The notes: generated by a model from the letters alone, not told the origin. 64,000 nt of DNA from Pipra filicauda (GCF_003945595.2 NW_024104765.1:2294001-2358000); one strand, 5' to 3'; counted from the stretch's first letter, positions 50,591-63,489 are shown. Made by a program: numbers and translations.

Positions 50591-51088
50591 TGTCCTGGTT
50601 CTGGCCAGGACAGAGTTCATTTTTGCAGTACTGGGAGGGGCATGGCTAGGACCCAGAGGTTATTCTACACCACCTCACGTCATTGCTGGAGCTGGGGGAA
50701 AGAGACTCTCTCTTATGGGGAGAAGAGGTTGCTTCTGATCGGGCAAACTTGGTGGAGAGAGCAGTTGGGTAATGTCTATCCTGAGATGGAGGAAGCAGTT
50801 GTGGCTCTGACTGGGTCACGGGCTCCACTGCGAGCATTTCTGTATGTGAATTACTCTTTTATATGCTGCTGTTATTAGTATTGTTTCTGTTACTGTTTGT
50901 TTTCTTGTCTCGTTGTTGTTTCCAGTAAGTTTTTCTTATCTCATCTCTAGACACGATCTTTGCTTTTTTTGCCTCCAGTTCTCGCCAGCTACCTGCAGGG
51001 GAGAGAGGGTGGAGGGAGGGCGGAATGCATGGCAGTGTGGTTTTAGTGGGAGCACTAAATTGGAGAATACCATTTCTAAATGACAACA
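50591..51088 (+). repeat. Solo LTR beginning TGTCCTGG
   Basis: This 498-bp element begins TGTCCTGGTTCTGGCCAGG, with a short internal palindrome (CCTGG...CCAGG) characteristic of a widespread bird LTR group, and ends AATGACAACA. A 4-bp AGTT flanks both sides. It is unrelated in sequence to the other two solo LTRs. No internal retroviral sequence adjoins it. Confidence 0.8.
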
Positions 51089-51092
51089 AGTT
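51089..51092. repeat. Right target-site duplication of solo LTR
   Basis: AGTT follows the LTR, identical to 50587-50590. Confidence 0.6.
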
Positions 51093-52049
51093 TCCTCTTA
51101 CTGTCTTGACAATTGCTTTTCCTCCCAATGAATTTTTTTTCAAGTGGTGGTTAAACACTGTTTCAAATCTGATAAACTTGAAAGGATGCAGTGCACTTAA
51201 GATTGAGAATCTTTTTTTTCCAAGAAGACAGAGCAAAATTGCAGGAGAATAAATGTATATAAAAATGAACTACTAGGGAATCTTATTGATTATTGGTTCG
51301 ATATTTGATCATCTTCATGCTCCCAATCATCCCAGAAGGACAGTTGTGGTGACAAAGCTCACTGTTTAGCCATGCATTTGTGTGTGGTTTTGTGTATGCA
51401 GATATATATGATACATGCACAGCTGTATATGTTTCTGAAAGTTGGTATTGAGAATTATTGGGAGTGTCTGTCCTTTTTCACATGAGACAAAGGAAATTTC
51501 TTTTCCAAATTCTCCAACTTCATTTATTCTTTTTTTTCCTCTTTTGCAGGGACTCTGGACAGCATTCATATTGTTAATTTACTTTCCCCATTTAAAAGAT
51601 ACTTTGAAAAATTAATTACTGTTACTTCAAGTATTCAAATATTGTCTGCAATATATATAAAGAATTGTAGAAAATCTGACATGACCTGTGGCTGACAGAA
51701 CTATTTATTTACAACAAAGTCAACATATTTCAGAAATGATCAATGTTGGGTTGTATGTTCATGAAGTAAATAGCTGACAAACCCTACAGTGATGAATAGA
51801 CTTAAAACCAAGAGCCTACTGGGACCCCAGAACACAAAAAGATGCATGCCTCCCATGTGGTGATATACAAACACAGCAGAGGGTTGCAGCTAACTAGAGA
51901 AGACAACAAAGCCTATGGCGCCATTATGAATAAAAATATTAAAAGTGCCACTGTAAATAGTAGTCTGAACAACACAGGAGATGAGAGATTATGAATTATT
52001 TTAGTTTGGTTTTAAAATCTTCTGATGGTTCAGCAGAATGATGCAATTA
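51093..52049. other. Unique AT-rich DNA, no gene seen
   Basis: No supported gene or repeat. An acceptor-like tract ending near 51550 is followed by 21 open codons then a stop, with no other support. Confidence 0.5.
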
Positions 52050-52215
52050 CAGTCACAGACTGACAGGCTGGAAGGGGTACCTAGAAGTCGCCTAGTCCAA
52101 CCCCTTACTGAAAGCAGGTCTAATCCAAGCAGGTTACCAAACGCCTCCAATTACAGAGATCCCCCTACCTCTCTGGGCAGCTTGCTACAGGATTTTACTG
52201 CTTTGATGGTTAAAA
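52050..52215 (-). mobile_element. Old CR1 LINE fragment
   Basis: The plus strand reads like the reverse of the CR1 3' UTR and last coding block (ggctggaaggggtacctaga, cgcctagtccaaccc, ctctctgggcagcttgctac). The octamer tail is degraded to cagtcacagactg. It is old and short. Confidence 0.75.
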
Positions 52216-54134
52216 AAACAAAGCAGCAACAAAATTCATAATACGAATTCCCCATGTTCCCTAAATTTCCCATGTTACAAAAAATAATGATTTTTATGTC
52301 ACTAGGATTTTGTTGCTTTTATTCTACTGTATTTTTTTTTTCTGTTGTAGAGTTAGAAGACCATGCACTGTTGTGACATTTGTGACTCCAATGAATTGGA
52401 ATATGTCCCTCTCATATCAACTGAGATACATAAATACAACTTTGCAAATGGCAAATACTTTGTTCCCTTCATTATTCAGACATCTTGACACTTATCTAGT
52501 AAGATGCTGTGACCTTGTAAAAATATCTAAATATTTTGTAAGTGTCATCAAAATGTCTTTCTCAAACTCAGAGGGCTTTCTCATTCCCTTTCTCACCAGC
52601 TTTTTAGAGTATTTGCATTAGAAAATGGGTTATAATTTCATTTTAAATTAAATAAACATTATTTTACGAATTAAATTGTTCTACTCCAAAAAACCACAAT
52701 TATTTAATTAAACCTTTGGTAATGGTTAAGCAAACTTACCAATGTGCACATTTAGGTTACAGCAAAGCTTTTTTTCCAGTTTCTGCAAGTTTATTATTCC
52801 TTTTGGGAAGGATTTTTCCCTCAGCAGGTCACTCCAGGTGCAGCCCTCATAAGCCATTTGACACTTGGAAACAGTATTCTACACTGCATCCTCCACCTCA
52901 GTGGGAAAAGGTATTTCTCAGCCTGTAATAATCTGCAGATAAACAGCTAAAATTTTGGGCATATTCCCTACCTACCTCTAGTCTTTCCTTGCCTATGCAA
53001 GGTGCAGCGAAACTCCGTTAAACTCAAGGTGCAAATAGCCTGCACAAAAGAATAAAGATTTATATTTGCATTGTTTCAATTTATGTAAATATAAAAGAAT
53101 CACGTTCAGATCACTTCTATTTCTAGGATGTGCAAAACACACATTAGTCAAGGAAAAACTGTTAAAAGCCTCTAATGTTTTTCCTACAACTGTTTTAGAG
53201 AAAAACTTTGTAACATGTGTAAATGTTAACATTTTGCTTAAGGATATTATAATGCAGAATTTGTCCATCGCCAGCCATTTCAGATGCAAAAAACAAAACA
53301 AAAAGCAGATTCTTCTGCTCTCTCCTTTCCAAATGTAAGTAACTCGGTTGATGAAGGACACAAAATTGGAATTTTACAGGCACATACACACACACACAAA
53401 TCCTTATATATCTAAATATCACTACAATACATGTAAATATCACTAAATATGTATTCACACTACATATAAATGTAGAGGTTTGTGTGTATGTGTGCATTAA
53501 TTAATTAATTAAAATACATTTTTTACTTCATGCCTGCGTACGCATCTGTAACCATGTATGTATATAGAGTGAGACTATGAGAGTGAGTATACCCATTCCC
53601 TGATATTTTTATTTAGAGTTAATTTACAGTTCTATGGCTTCTGAACTAAGAGAACTACATATGTTGTGATTCCAACCATGAGTCACTCTGATGGAAATAA
53701 ATGCTTAAAGAAAATAGCCCATAAAACAGTTGCATTTAATAGAACATAACTGAAAAATAAAGAGATAACAAGGAACAATGATGCTCCCACATATCTTGGA
53801 ATATTCCTTTAAAAAAATTTCTTTGTAAACAGCAATCTAATCAAAGACAATCCTGAAGAAACAATTTTTTTTTGTTGCAGCTTTGAACTTTGACTCAAAC
53901 AATCTAGCTCCATAGTCATCCGGTGAACAGATGGATACTGTTTATCCCCTAGATAAATGCAGCCCAAACCCACAGATATTTTTTGATGTTTCAGGACTGC
54001 AAGCCAGACAATACTATGATCTGATTCTCCTTCCTGGACTTAGTGAGGTAGTAGGGGATATATTACTAATACAGTTGTCAATTTGATTTATGCAATGGCA
54101 ATGTTTTTAACTCTGGTCTAGGTTGCATAAACGT
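52216..54134. other. Unique AT-rich DNA, no gene seen
   Basis: No supported gene. A (CA)n microsatellite lies near 53385-53397. The open frames on both strands near 53000-53500 overlap each other and have no recognised family. Confidence 0.55.
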
Positions 54135-54778
54135 AGATGGCAGCTCCAAGCTGCCATTAGGGTTAGAGTTCAGAGAGACAAGCTCCCGATACAGTGAGGA
54201 TGGAAAAGACATGCCAAGGGAAGTAAAACAGTGCACCAGCATTGCTGCCTGCACACATTTCTATTCTGGGCTATCCACAGTGCCAGGTCCCAAGCTGTCA
54301 TTACGGTTGGAGTGAAGGTTCAGACACCAACAATGCCTACACCTTCAGGGATGCCAGGGGTAGAAGAGACAGCAAGGGAAGCACAGCACTGCACCTTGCC
54401 TTCACAACTTTCTAAACTGGGCCATCCACACCACGGGGGATGTCAGTCTCAGTCCCAAGGTTAAATTACGGTTATAGTTAAGGTTAGAGCAGGCCTTCAG
54501 ATAGGAACATAGATTACAAATTCAGGGACAGAAGGGGTAGAAGAGACATAACAAAGAAGAACAGCACTGCTCAAACATCTTTGCTTGAACAAATTTCGGA
54601 TTTGGGCCATCTATGGTGCTGAGGACCTCAGCCTCACCCCCAAGCTGCCACTAGGGTTAGGGTTCAGACCACCATGAGGTCTACAGCTCCAGGAACACTG
54701 TACCTAGAATAAGCATGCCAAGGGAAGCATGGCGCTGCACTGATATTGCTGCCTCCACAGTTTCCGGCTGAGAAATAC
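54135..54778. repeat. Four-copy tandem repeat with TTAGGG-like motifs
   Basis: A landmark resembling CAAGCTGCCATTAGGGTT recurs near 54147, 54291, 54456 and 54641 (spacings about 144, 165 and 185 bp). A second landmark (cattgctgcctgcacaca-like) recurs near 54240, 54400, 54578 and 54745, confirming about four diverged monomers. Monomers contain agggttag or degenerate forms of it (ttagggttag at 54157, ctagggttaggg at 54651). I do not recognise the family. It may be a small satellite array or the internal repeat of a transposon. It directly precedes a CR1 3' end. Confidence 0.8.
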
Positions 54779-54798
54779 AATCCTGCACCTATCACCTT

Positions 54799-55678
54799 AT
54801 AGAATCATAGAATCATAGAACCACTTTCGGTTGGAAGTGAGCTTAAAGATCACCTAGTTCCAACCCCTCGAACAATGGGCGGGGACACTAGATCAGCTTG
54901 CTCAAAACCCAACCAGCCTGGCCTTTAACACTTCCAGGAGCGAGACAGCTACACCTTCTCTGGGCAACCTGTTCCAGTGCCTAACCATCCTCACAGTAAA
55001 GAATTTCTTCCTAATATCGAATGTAAACCCATCCTCTTTCAGTTTAAAGTCACTCCCCTTTGTGCAATCACTACATGGCCTTGTAAAAAGTCCCTCACCA
55101 GCTTTTCTTGTAGGCTCCCTTCAGTAAGGCTGCTATAAGGTCTTCCTGAAGCCTTATCTTCTTCAAGCCAGCTCTCACAGCCTGTCTTCATAAGAGAGAT
55201 ACTGCAACTCTCTGAAAATATTTGTGGCCCTCCTGTGGACTCACTCCAACAGGTGCATGTCCTTCTTATGTTGTGGGCCCCATGGACACAGCTGGACCCC
55301 TCTGTAGGTGGGGTCTTACAAGAGCAAAGTAGAGGGGTAGAGTCACCTCCCTCAAACTACTGGCCAGACTTGTTTTGACGCAGCCCAGGATACAGTTGGT
55401 TTTCTGGGTTGCAAGCACAAATTGTTGAGTCATGTTGAGCTTCTCATCTACCAACACCCTCAAATCTTTCTTCCCAGAGCAGCTGTAATCCATTCAGTGA
55501 CCAGCCTGTTTTTGTGGTTGGGATTGTCCTGATCCAGATGCAGGACCTTGTACTTGGCCTTGTTGAACTTCATGAGGTTTGCACAGACCCACCTCTCGAG
55601 CCTCTCAAGGTTCCTCTGGATGGTGTTGCTTCCCTCCAGTGTGTTGACTTCATCACAAAACTTGGTGCTCTGTAAATC
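54799..55678 (-). mobile_element. CR1 LINE, 3' part
   Basis: The plus-strand left end shows tatagaatcatagaatcatag, the reverse of the CR1 octamer tail. The remainder is the reverse of the CR1 3' UTR and ORF2 C-terminal region. A 75-codon minus-strand frame inside it (55266-55493) shows SLREVTLPLYFALVRPHLQ. Indels break the reading frame in several places. It extends further 5' than most copies here (about 880 bp) but is still truncated. Confidence 0.9.
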
Positions 55679-56304
55679 TTAAAAATAATCACTGAAGTTC
55701 AAGTGATAAAAATAATTATTTACCTGAAACTAAACATTTCTGATAAAAACTGTTAAGCAATAAAACAAAATAATTATTAAATAAATTCTCTGTACTTTGA
55801 CTTACAGAAATGAAGATACTGTAAAATATAGTCTACTTGCTGAAGTTGGTATGGAACTCAATTTTATGCCATTTAACTAAAAAGATATCTCTCTATCACA
55901 TTTTTACATTTTCAGCATATTTTACTGTCCTTTTGACCCCTTTGATAACAAGGATATTCTCAGACCTTCTCCAAAGAAAAAAAAAACCCACATAAAATCA
56001 ATGTAAAATGACAGAATGCAATGAAAGCAATTTTGCAGCATCAAAATTTAAATGAGCGGCAGAGTTTTTGGATGCTTATCAAAACCAAGACAACTAATAT
56101 TTTAAGATGTGACTGTTATTCCTGCATAGAGTAAAAATGATGGAGTGAGCCAAAGTCAGTAAAATCCTATGTCATCATAGAAGAACACTCCAGCAGAATC
56201 TACATCCATAACCATTTAGAAGTTGGTTTGCTTCTGCGGAGTTTTGTTTTGGTTTGTTATTTCATCACAAGCACTATAACGTGTAAGGTTTTCTGTGGTT
56301 CAAT
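55679..56304. other. Unique AT-rich spacer between two CR1 copies
   Basis: About 0.6 kb of AT-rich DNA without a gene. The CR1 copies on either side point away from each other. Confidence 0.6.
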
Positions 56305-57233
56305 CTGGCATTGGCAGTACTGATGACACCAAATTGGGAGGGAGTGTCGACCTGCTGGAAGGCAGGAGGGCTTTGCAGAGGGATCTGGATAGACTTGAGA
56401 GATGGGCTGATTCCAATGGGATGAAGTTCAATAAAGCCAAGTGCCGGGTCCTGCACTTTGGCCACAACAACCCCCTGCAGCGCTACAGGCTGGGCACAGA
56501 GTGGCTGGAAAGCAGCCAGGTAGAAAGGGACCTGGGGGTACTAATTGACAGGAAGCTCAACATGAGCCAACAGTGTGCCCAGGTGGCCAAGAAGGCCAAT
56601 GGGATCTTGTCCTGTATCAAAAATAGCGTGGCCAGCAGGAGCAGGGAAGTGATCCTTCCCCTGTACTCTGCGTTGGTGAGGCCACACCTTGAGTATTGTG
56701 TTCAGTTCTGGGCCCCTCAGTGCAGGAAGGATATTGAGGTGCTGGAGCGGGTCCAGAGAAGAGCAACAAGGCTGGTGAAGGGACTGGAGCATAAGTCCTA
56801 TGGGGAGAGGCTGAGGGAGCTGGGGTTGTTTAGCCTGGAGAAGAGGAGGCTCAGAGGTGAACCTCACGTCTATAACTACCTGAAGGGAACTCTAGCCAGT
56901 GGGGGTGGTCTCTTAAAAAGAAAAGAGATAAAGGAAAGCAAAAAGGAGGTCAAGGAAAGCACTGCAGCAATAGGAAGGGGGCACGGGCTTAAGCTCCGCC
57001 AGGGGAAATTTAAGTTGGATATCAGGAGAAAATTCTTTACAGAGAGAGTAATCAGGCATTGGAAGGGGCTGCCCAGAGAGGTGGTGGATTCACCATCCCT
57101 GGAGATTTTTAAACGCAGATTGGACGTGGCACTGAGTGCCATGATCTAGTAAATGGACTGGATTTGGACCAAGGGTTGGACTCGATGATCTCGGAGGTCT
57201 TTTCCAACCCAACTGATTCTATGATTCTATGAT
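56305..57233 (+). mobile_element. CR1 LINE 3' part with long intact ORF2 segment
   Basis: The plus strand stays open from the element's start to the stop near 57149. It encodes the C-terminal portion of the CR1 ORF2 protein, the part after the reverse transcriptase core. Visible blocks include [51 protein letters not shown] and [18 protein letters not shown]. The 3' UTR (ggttggactcgatgatctcg) and two ATTCTATG octamers follow. About 27 residues ([17 protein letters not shown] and neighbours) are lysine/glutamate-rich where most CR1 copies I know read differently. The catalytic RT motif itself is upstream and absent. Intactness over 280 codons suggests a young copy. Confidence 0.93.
56312..57149 (+). 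pseudogene. CR1 ORF2 C-terminal fragment
   Basis: This is the coding part of the CR1 copy above: roughly the last 280 residues of a much longer endonuclease/reverse transcriptase protein. No native start codon or N-terminal domains are present, so it cannot make an active enzyme. The frame is unbroken. The nearby methionine used as an apparent start lies outside the CR1 homology. Confidence 0.85.
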
Positions 57234-60200
57234 AACAATTCTATAACAACTTTTTATTTTATCTAGAAGTGTATGCACTTACACTTGTTCACACACCTGA
57301 CATTACCATCTTCTTGGTGTAAGGGAGGAGGAATCATCTCAGTGTGCATTTGTTTACATGGCTGTCTTAATTGTATAGAGTCACAGCTCTATACATATGT
57401 CTGTGTACTTATATATCATGTACATATATGCCATGTGTACTTTTTTTGTGAGCTAGCTCCAGAGTCTTACAGCATGGTTAATTTATGTACATTTTTTTTT
57501 TTCCAAATACAACTAATTTCTAATAACTGGAACTGTTTGATAGCCAGTCTCTGAAACAGCCAATTGGCATAAAAATTTCATTCTTCTCAGTGCTTTGTAG
57601 GTGGTAATTTTGCATATCATATGAAAATGTTCCTTGAAATTCTGTTTTAGAACTGGAAAGTATTTATTTTTCAGTTTTAATGGCAAATAAAAAATTAAAG
57701 TTATTTTGGGTTTTACTGAACCTGAGAGCTGGAGATAAAAAAATGAAAATCCCATTTTCTCATGAAAGTTCTCTTAACTACAAATTATACTTAGATTTTA
57801 TTATAATACATATTCCTGTTTCACATTTATCAAGATTCTGTCTTGAAATAAAAGTTGCTTAGTCAAAGTTGATGCAACAAATTTTGTAATGCTCTAGCTT
57901 CTAGTTCTTAGCCCTTTTCCAGAAGGCTTCTGACAGAACATTGTCCTGTTACAGGTACATCATAAGAGAGCGGCAGGAAACAAGTGACAGAGATTCTACT
58001 GCTAACTTTCATGACGAAAAATAGAGATTATAAGATTGAGAGGTTTTTTGTGAGAGCTGAACTGTGCTTTTTATCAATACTTATAAGCTATTTAGCTTTT
58101 TATTTCAAGTAAGATTCAATTCCTGTTTCCAAAACTATAGTGCATTTCATATAACACTGGTTATATAGGGAAACAATTTGAAATAATATTATAAAGACAT
58201 ACATTGAATAACATAAGTGATGATTCAGTCTCACAAGATTAGACTCAAGGGGTAACATAGCAAGTAGACAGTAGATATTGTCAATAACACATCACTTTGA
58301 TCATCTATATTTTTGCATCTACTCTTTTACTGCTGAGCAAAAGCATCAGAAAAACAAATAAAACACTAAAGACGTAATCATTCAAGGAGACATCACTTCT
58401 CTTTAATAAAAAAATCTACCTTAGTTACTCTCCCAATACCAGCCTTTGTATCCTGTTTCTTGAACTCCAGCTTCATAAAACTCACTTATTTCCCTTATAT
58501 CCTTACTTGTGGGAGCAGATGATCAGCAGTAAAGTATTTCATGGGAGAAGGACAACCTAATACTCTTCATGGAATAGTGAAAGGCTTAGTACCAGACACT
58601 CCTGGCACTATGTAAACTACCACTTTTTGAGTCTGAGCTCTTGTGGTCAGGCAGTGCCTGTGGTCGGCTCATTACTCTTGGGAAGAGTCGATGCTTGGTA
58701 TTCCAATCAAAATGGCCAGTCTCCAAGTAACTGACAAGAAATAAAACATTCTGCCGGAAATTCATCCCTCTTTTCCAAAATGATTCATAAATCCCACATT
58801 CAGAACTCAATTGATGGAAAGTTTCATATAGCTCTGCTCTGCACCCACTTCTTGAGCAAGTTATTTGAATTGATCAGAGAACTGATACAAGTTGCCCTTG
58901 GATAAGACTGTTAAATCTCCACTTCAAAATCCAAAAACAATTTGAAAAGCCTCAGGAATTGTCTTGCCTTGAGCAGCTGACATTGGTTTTAAGTAAAAAA
59001 AAAGAATCTAAAATACATTTCTATTTCTCAGAGATTCTTTCCGGTATTCTCCAATCATTTGATCTAGGCTAGGTAGCAGATCTTACTATAAATGATGAGT
59101 AACAGGTAAACAAAATAACTAAAACTAAAAACTGGAAGGTGTACTGGAAATATTGTAACAGCAAATATTTTGTGTGTGGCATCCCACTAAAGTGAAAATA
59201 ATGGAGTCTATTGTTTTGTTTGTGATAGTGGTTGCAACCGCATGGTAAATATTACTTCCAAAAAGGGATATATCTGTTTAAGGCAGATGTTAGATGTTTT
59301 CAGTCCAACACTGAAGCTGAAATTACACCAGTCTGAAGACCACCATACTTAAACCCCACCGTGCCGTTTAAACTGTTACAGACAAGAATACAGAATTCAA
59401 GAAGAGAAAAAATGAAAGTAAAAGTAAGATACATAAAAAAATTCTGGGACACAGCCTGTATTTGCAGAGATTGTTTTCATTTAACTTCATTTGAGCAACT
59501 GTTGGAAAAGAGGCAGTCCAAGCATGTATAAGTATCAGATAAAAATCAATTCCAGCTTCTCCTGTGTCCTGCTGAAGATACTCTTATACTACTGAATGCT
59601 ATGGAATACCCATACTTCCTCCTGTTTTTTCTGTTTGAGCATCCACTACTTTTTAATGTACTTTAATAATTTAATATATAATTTAATATTTAAATATTTA
59701 TATAAATATATTTAATCTATTTAAATATAAATGTTAGCAACATTCAATAGCAACACTGATAAAGGCTTGATAATCTTTGCACAAATATATTTTTGACAGT
59801 GTAACTTTATGAACAAAACAACATTTTCAAAAAAGAAAAGGTGGTCTAACATTACAGAAAAAACAACATTGACCAGTTCTGCATTTGTCAGCATAAATTA
59901 AACCTCGCAATAGTTCTCAGGAGACAAAAGCTGTTATATTCTTTCCCCTATGAAGGCTCAGCAAGGTAAAGCAATTTTTTGAGAAACACAAGTGACTAAT
60001 GTTGAATGTGGCAGCAGCTGAATCCCCAGGGGTCTGAGTTAGCACCTGAAATATCATCCAAACATTTCTGCCCCTTTTACTGCCATCCTTGCTAAATTAT
60101 TTGAAAGTGTTATCTATTCCAAGTAGGCAATTTTGACAGCAACTTGTACTGCTTAAACGTATATTAACTACGTTAAATTGAACTGAATGTAATGCTGGGA

Positions 60201-62489
60201 AGCCTTAATATAGGCCATTAGAAGATGTAAGGAGATAAACCTCTCATAAGGAGAAAATGCTGTCTCTGGCCATCTGCTTGTCCTGGTAACGCACAGAAAA
60301 TTTGCAATATGCAACAATTCCCTCAACTTGCTGAACAGCAGGTGCCCATCTTTTCCTTCAGCTGTCCAAAAACTGTTCCCTTACAACTCTTCTTGTTCTC
60401 CCTGAAGGATTCTTTCATAGTTTTGTAATGCAAATTTAGAATAAGGAGGAACAGGTTCTGTTTGAACTAGAATTATCTCAATTTACTGGGTAACCAATGG
60501 ATATAAAACTTTATTTTGTCCTGTGAGCATTCTATTTAAATGAACAGTCACTTTCTTTTTCCCCCTAGTGTCACATCTTTTACAGATGAAAACAACAGCA
60601 GTATTTTACAAACAATAAAAAGCACTGGGTGTGAGGATTGTGAATTAGAAATCCCATTTCCACTGTGCTGTTTTTCTTAATAAATGCTAAACCATAAGTA
60701 AAGCAATAAAGTGAGCCAGTGTAATTTACTGTCTTGCATCTTTGGCAATCATTTTTGTCTTCACTTGAATGGGGTTTATTTTTTGTTGAGGACCAAGGAA
60801 TGTCATGCTGAGAGGCTACAGAAGGAGTTAAGAAGAGTATTCCATGCAAAACAATCCACCAGTTAGGGGATCAAAGGTCAAGATATGCAGTATTAAATTC
60901 AACTGGCAACTGTATGCCTTTTGTGCATAGATTTTGAATATCTATGTTTTTAATTATAAACCATATACATTCTGAAAAGGCCTTGTGTCCTGCAGTTAAA
61001 ATTTAATGCTGTAAATCAAGACTTTGGGACTGCTAAAATAAAGAATTAAAGCTCAAAATCTACAACTGCATCAAAGAGAAAATACGAAGATCAAAAGTAG
61101 TTGTTAGGCATGTAGTCAAAAACTATGGTCTCAGCAGCCACAAAGCAGCCACTTCCATGTCTTTCTCATTCATCCTGAGGATTTCATGACCACTTATATA
61201 ATTCTCACATTCTACCCCTCTACATAGGTCTCTTGATATTCAGAACCTACATGGCATCATGCCTTCAGTTGTGAGGACTTTGATGAAAAAAGGTATGTTC
61301 TAGATACGGATAAACACCCATCAAAACTTTCACAAATTGCAATTGTGACTGCACTGATTGTGTTTCCACAATGCACTCTTTGCAGCAAATTTTAAGTTGA
61401 GCAATCCCTAGAAAGACTTGAATTTTAATCTCTCTTTAAAATGATTTTTATGTAAGTGTATTTGTTGCTCAACTCTTCAGGTAAAAGGGCTGTTTAACCC
61501 TCCCATTAAAGTCACTGTGCAGAGGAAGAGAGAAGCTCATAAGGGCTATGGGTGAAACATGGTGTTGGTGATGAGGGCACTTACCTGGAAAATAGTATAT
61601 TTAAATTCCAAGCGACAGAGAATGGAATTAACCCACTTTTACACCCTAGGGAAATGTAGCATCTCTTACTAAACAATAAAGGAGAAACAATGCCAGCAAA
61701 GGGTACCATCAGTCTCTTTTCCTTTTTAAAGAAAACTTAAACTGCCTTTACATTTCAACTGACAAGTTGCTGTCGCATAAAACCCTGTAACAGGCTAAGT
61801 CAGGTTTTGGGCATCCTAACTGAACTCTCAGAGAAGGCCTGAATTTGAACAAATCTGTGCTTGAATAGCTCAGACCCCTAAGTACCATCCTACAGGTGAA
61901 AAACTAGGAAGTCTATAAAATTTAGGCACCTTCAGGGCTAAGCACCACAGACGATTAATTTTGATCACAGATTTACTTTAAAGACCAGCATTCCAGTAGA
62001 GGTTATTTTAGATGCCTACACACAGTACCAAATCTCATCCTTAGTCTTTCAGTGTTTCAGCTTCTCCATGTATACCATCAATAATTTCTGTCAGTAGTAT
62101 GTAGCTATTATGGGCATGAAATTGATATATAGAGTTAATATGATGATGATAGGAGTATCTAGGAAGTTAGATAAAAATAATATGACATAATACCACTTAA
62201 AATGTTGCACAGTATTAGAGATACATTTTAGCCCTTATGATTTATTTCATTCTTAGCAGGTTACACTAATCTCCTGTTCGAATGACCCCATTTATGCCTG
62301 ACATGGGCTGTAATTTTGAAAACAGCATCTCTTTTCAAATTCTCTGGCTTCCAAGCATCCAAGATGAGAGGCTACTTGTAGAGTTAGGCTTTACATTACA
62401 GTAAAATGGATGTTTATCTGCTCCATTTGCAATTATATGGGTTTTTTTGGTTTTATTTTTTTGTTGTTTTTATACATTCTGTTCCATTT
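57234..62489. other. Unique AT-rich DNA, no gene seen
   Basis: About 5.2 kb with no recognised gene or transposon. A very AT-rich low-complexity stretch lies at about 59655-59730. Open frames are under 95 codons and unconvincing. Confidence 0.55.
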
Positions 62490-62890
62490 TAGGGACCTAG
62501 ATGGGCAGCAGAGGGGAAAGCTTTTTGCTTTGCATTGTTAACACAGCTCAAGCCTGGGCCAGGAGAAATCCTCTGGAAGAAGGGGAGATGCTGCTTTCCC
62601 TGACAGCAGCTGACCTTGCTCAGCTGGGAGAAGCTTCTGAAGAGCAGGATGTGTGTAGCAGAGTGTGAAGGACACAACAAGCAGAGGGTCCACAGCAGGA
62701 AGAGTCTGGGCAGCCCCAGAGAGGATAAGTATGAAGGAACATAGCCAGGTCTCCCAGAGGCTATAAGAAAAAAAAAGATTTTTCTTAGGATAGGAAAGGG
62801 AGAGAGGCTGCTGGAAGTGGAGAAACTGCTAAAAGTTTCTGGACAAAGATCAGGACTGGAAGAATACCTACTATTAGAGGACAATATACA
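62490..62890. other. Unassigned purine-rich, higher-GC patch
   Basis: This stretch is clearly less AT-rich than its flanks and purine-skewed on the plus strand (gaagaagggg, ggagatgctg, ggaaagggagagagg). The minus strand is open for 131 codons (62489-62884) with a serine/leucine/phenylalanine-rich, hydrophobic composition that follows from the base skew. A TATA-like ggctataag lies near 62758. It may be an old LTR or another repeat. I see no terminal repeats or duplication. Confidence 0.35.
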
Positions 62891-63489
62891 TGGGAGGGAG
62901 GAGGAGATTTTTAGGTTATTTTTCCCTTAAGGAGAAGATTTAGGATTTCTTGTTTATAGTAATGCCAAAACAAAACTTAACTTTTAGCTTGAAAGTCCTG
63001 ATGATGTCCTGCTGTGGTCACTTTAAATAAAAGGTTCATGTAATTTAATCTCAAATCTCACATTCACTGAGTCTTATCACAGTCAGACATGTTTCTTATT
63101 CAAATTCTTTTTCATTTCTAAACAAGTATCACCTACTCAGTAAATCTTTATTATTTTAAAACATTTGTAGATATTCACTTATGGGAAGGATTTTGACTTG
63201 CTGTGTCTCAGTGGTTCAGATAAGGCTAGATGAGAAAGCCTCATCAAATTTCAGGTGTACTTACGTGACTGGAGTTTTCACGCTGGGGAAAACAGTGACA
63301 CCACCCACTGCCCCCACCCACCAAGCAAAGCAATGCAAAACAAGACAATACAATAGAAAACTAATACCTGAACAGCTGGATTATCTGCTTAACACAGGCA
63401 ATAAGGTCCACTGTCATCAGTGGCATCAGCAGTGTCATTTCACATAGAGGATTAGCTGTGTAAAGTAGAACAGAAAGAAAATTCATTAG

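Noticed and set aside
53066..53497. Overlapping 90-122-codon frames on both strands
   Set aside because: The frames are antisense to each other, lack recognised motifs and include microsatellite sequence.
54231..54464. 77-codon frame in the tandem repeat region
   Set aside because: The frame crosses repeat units that differ by indels, so it is not shared between monomers.
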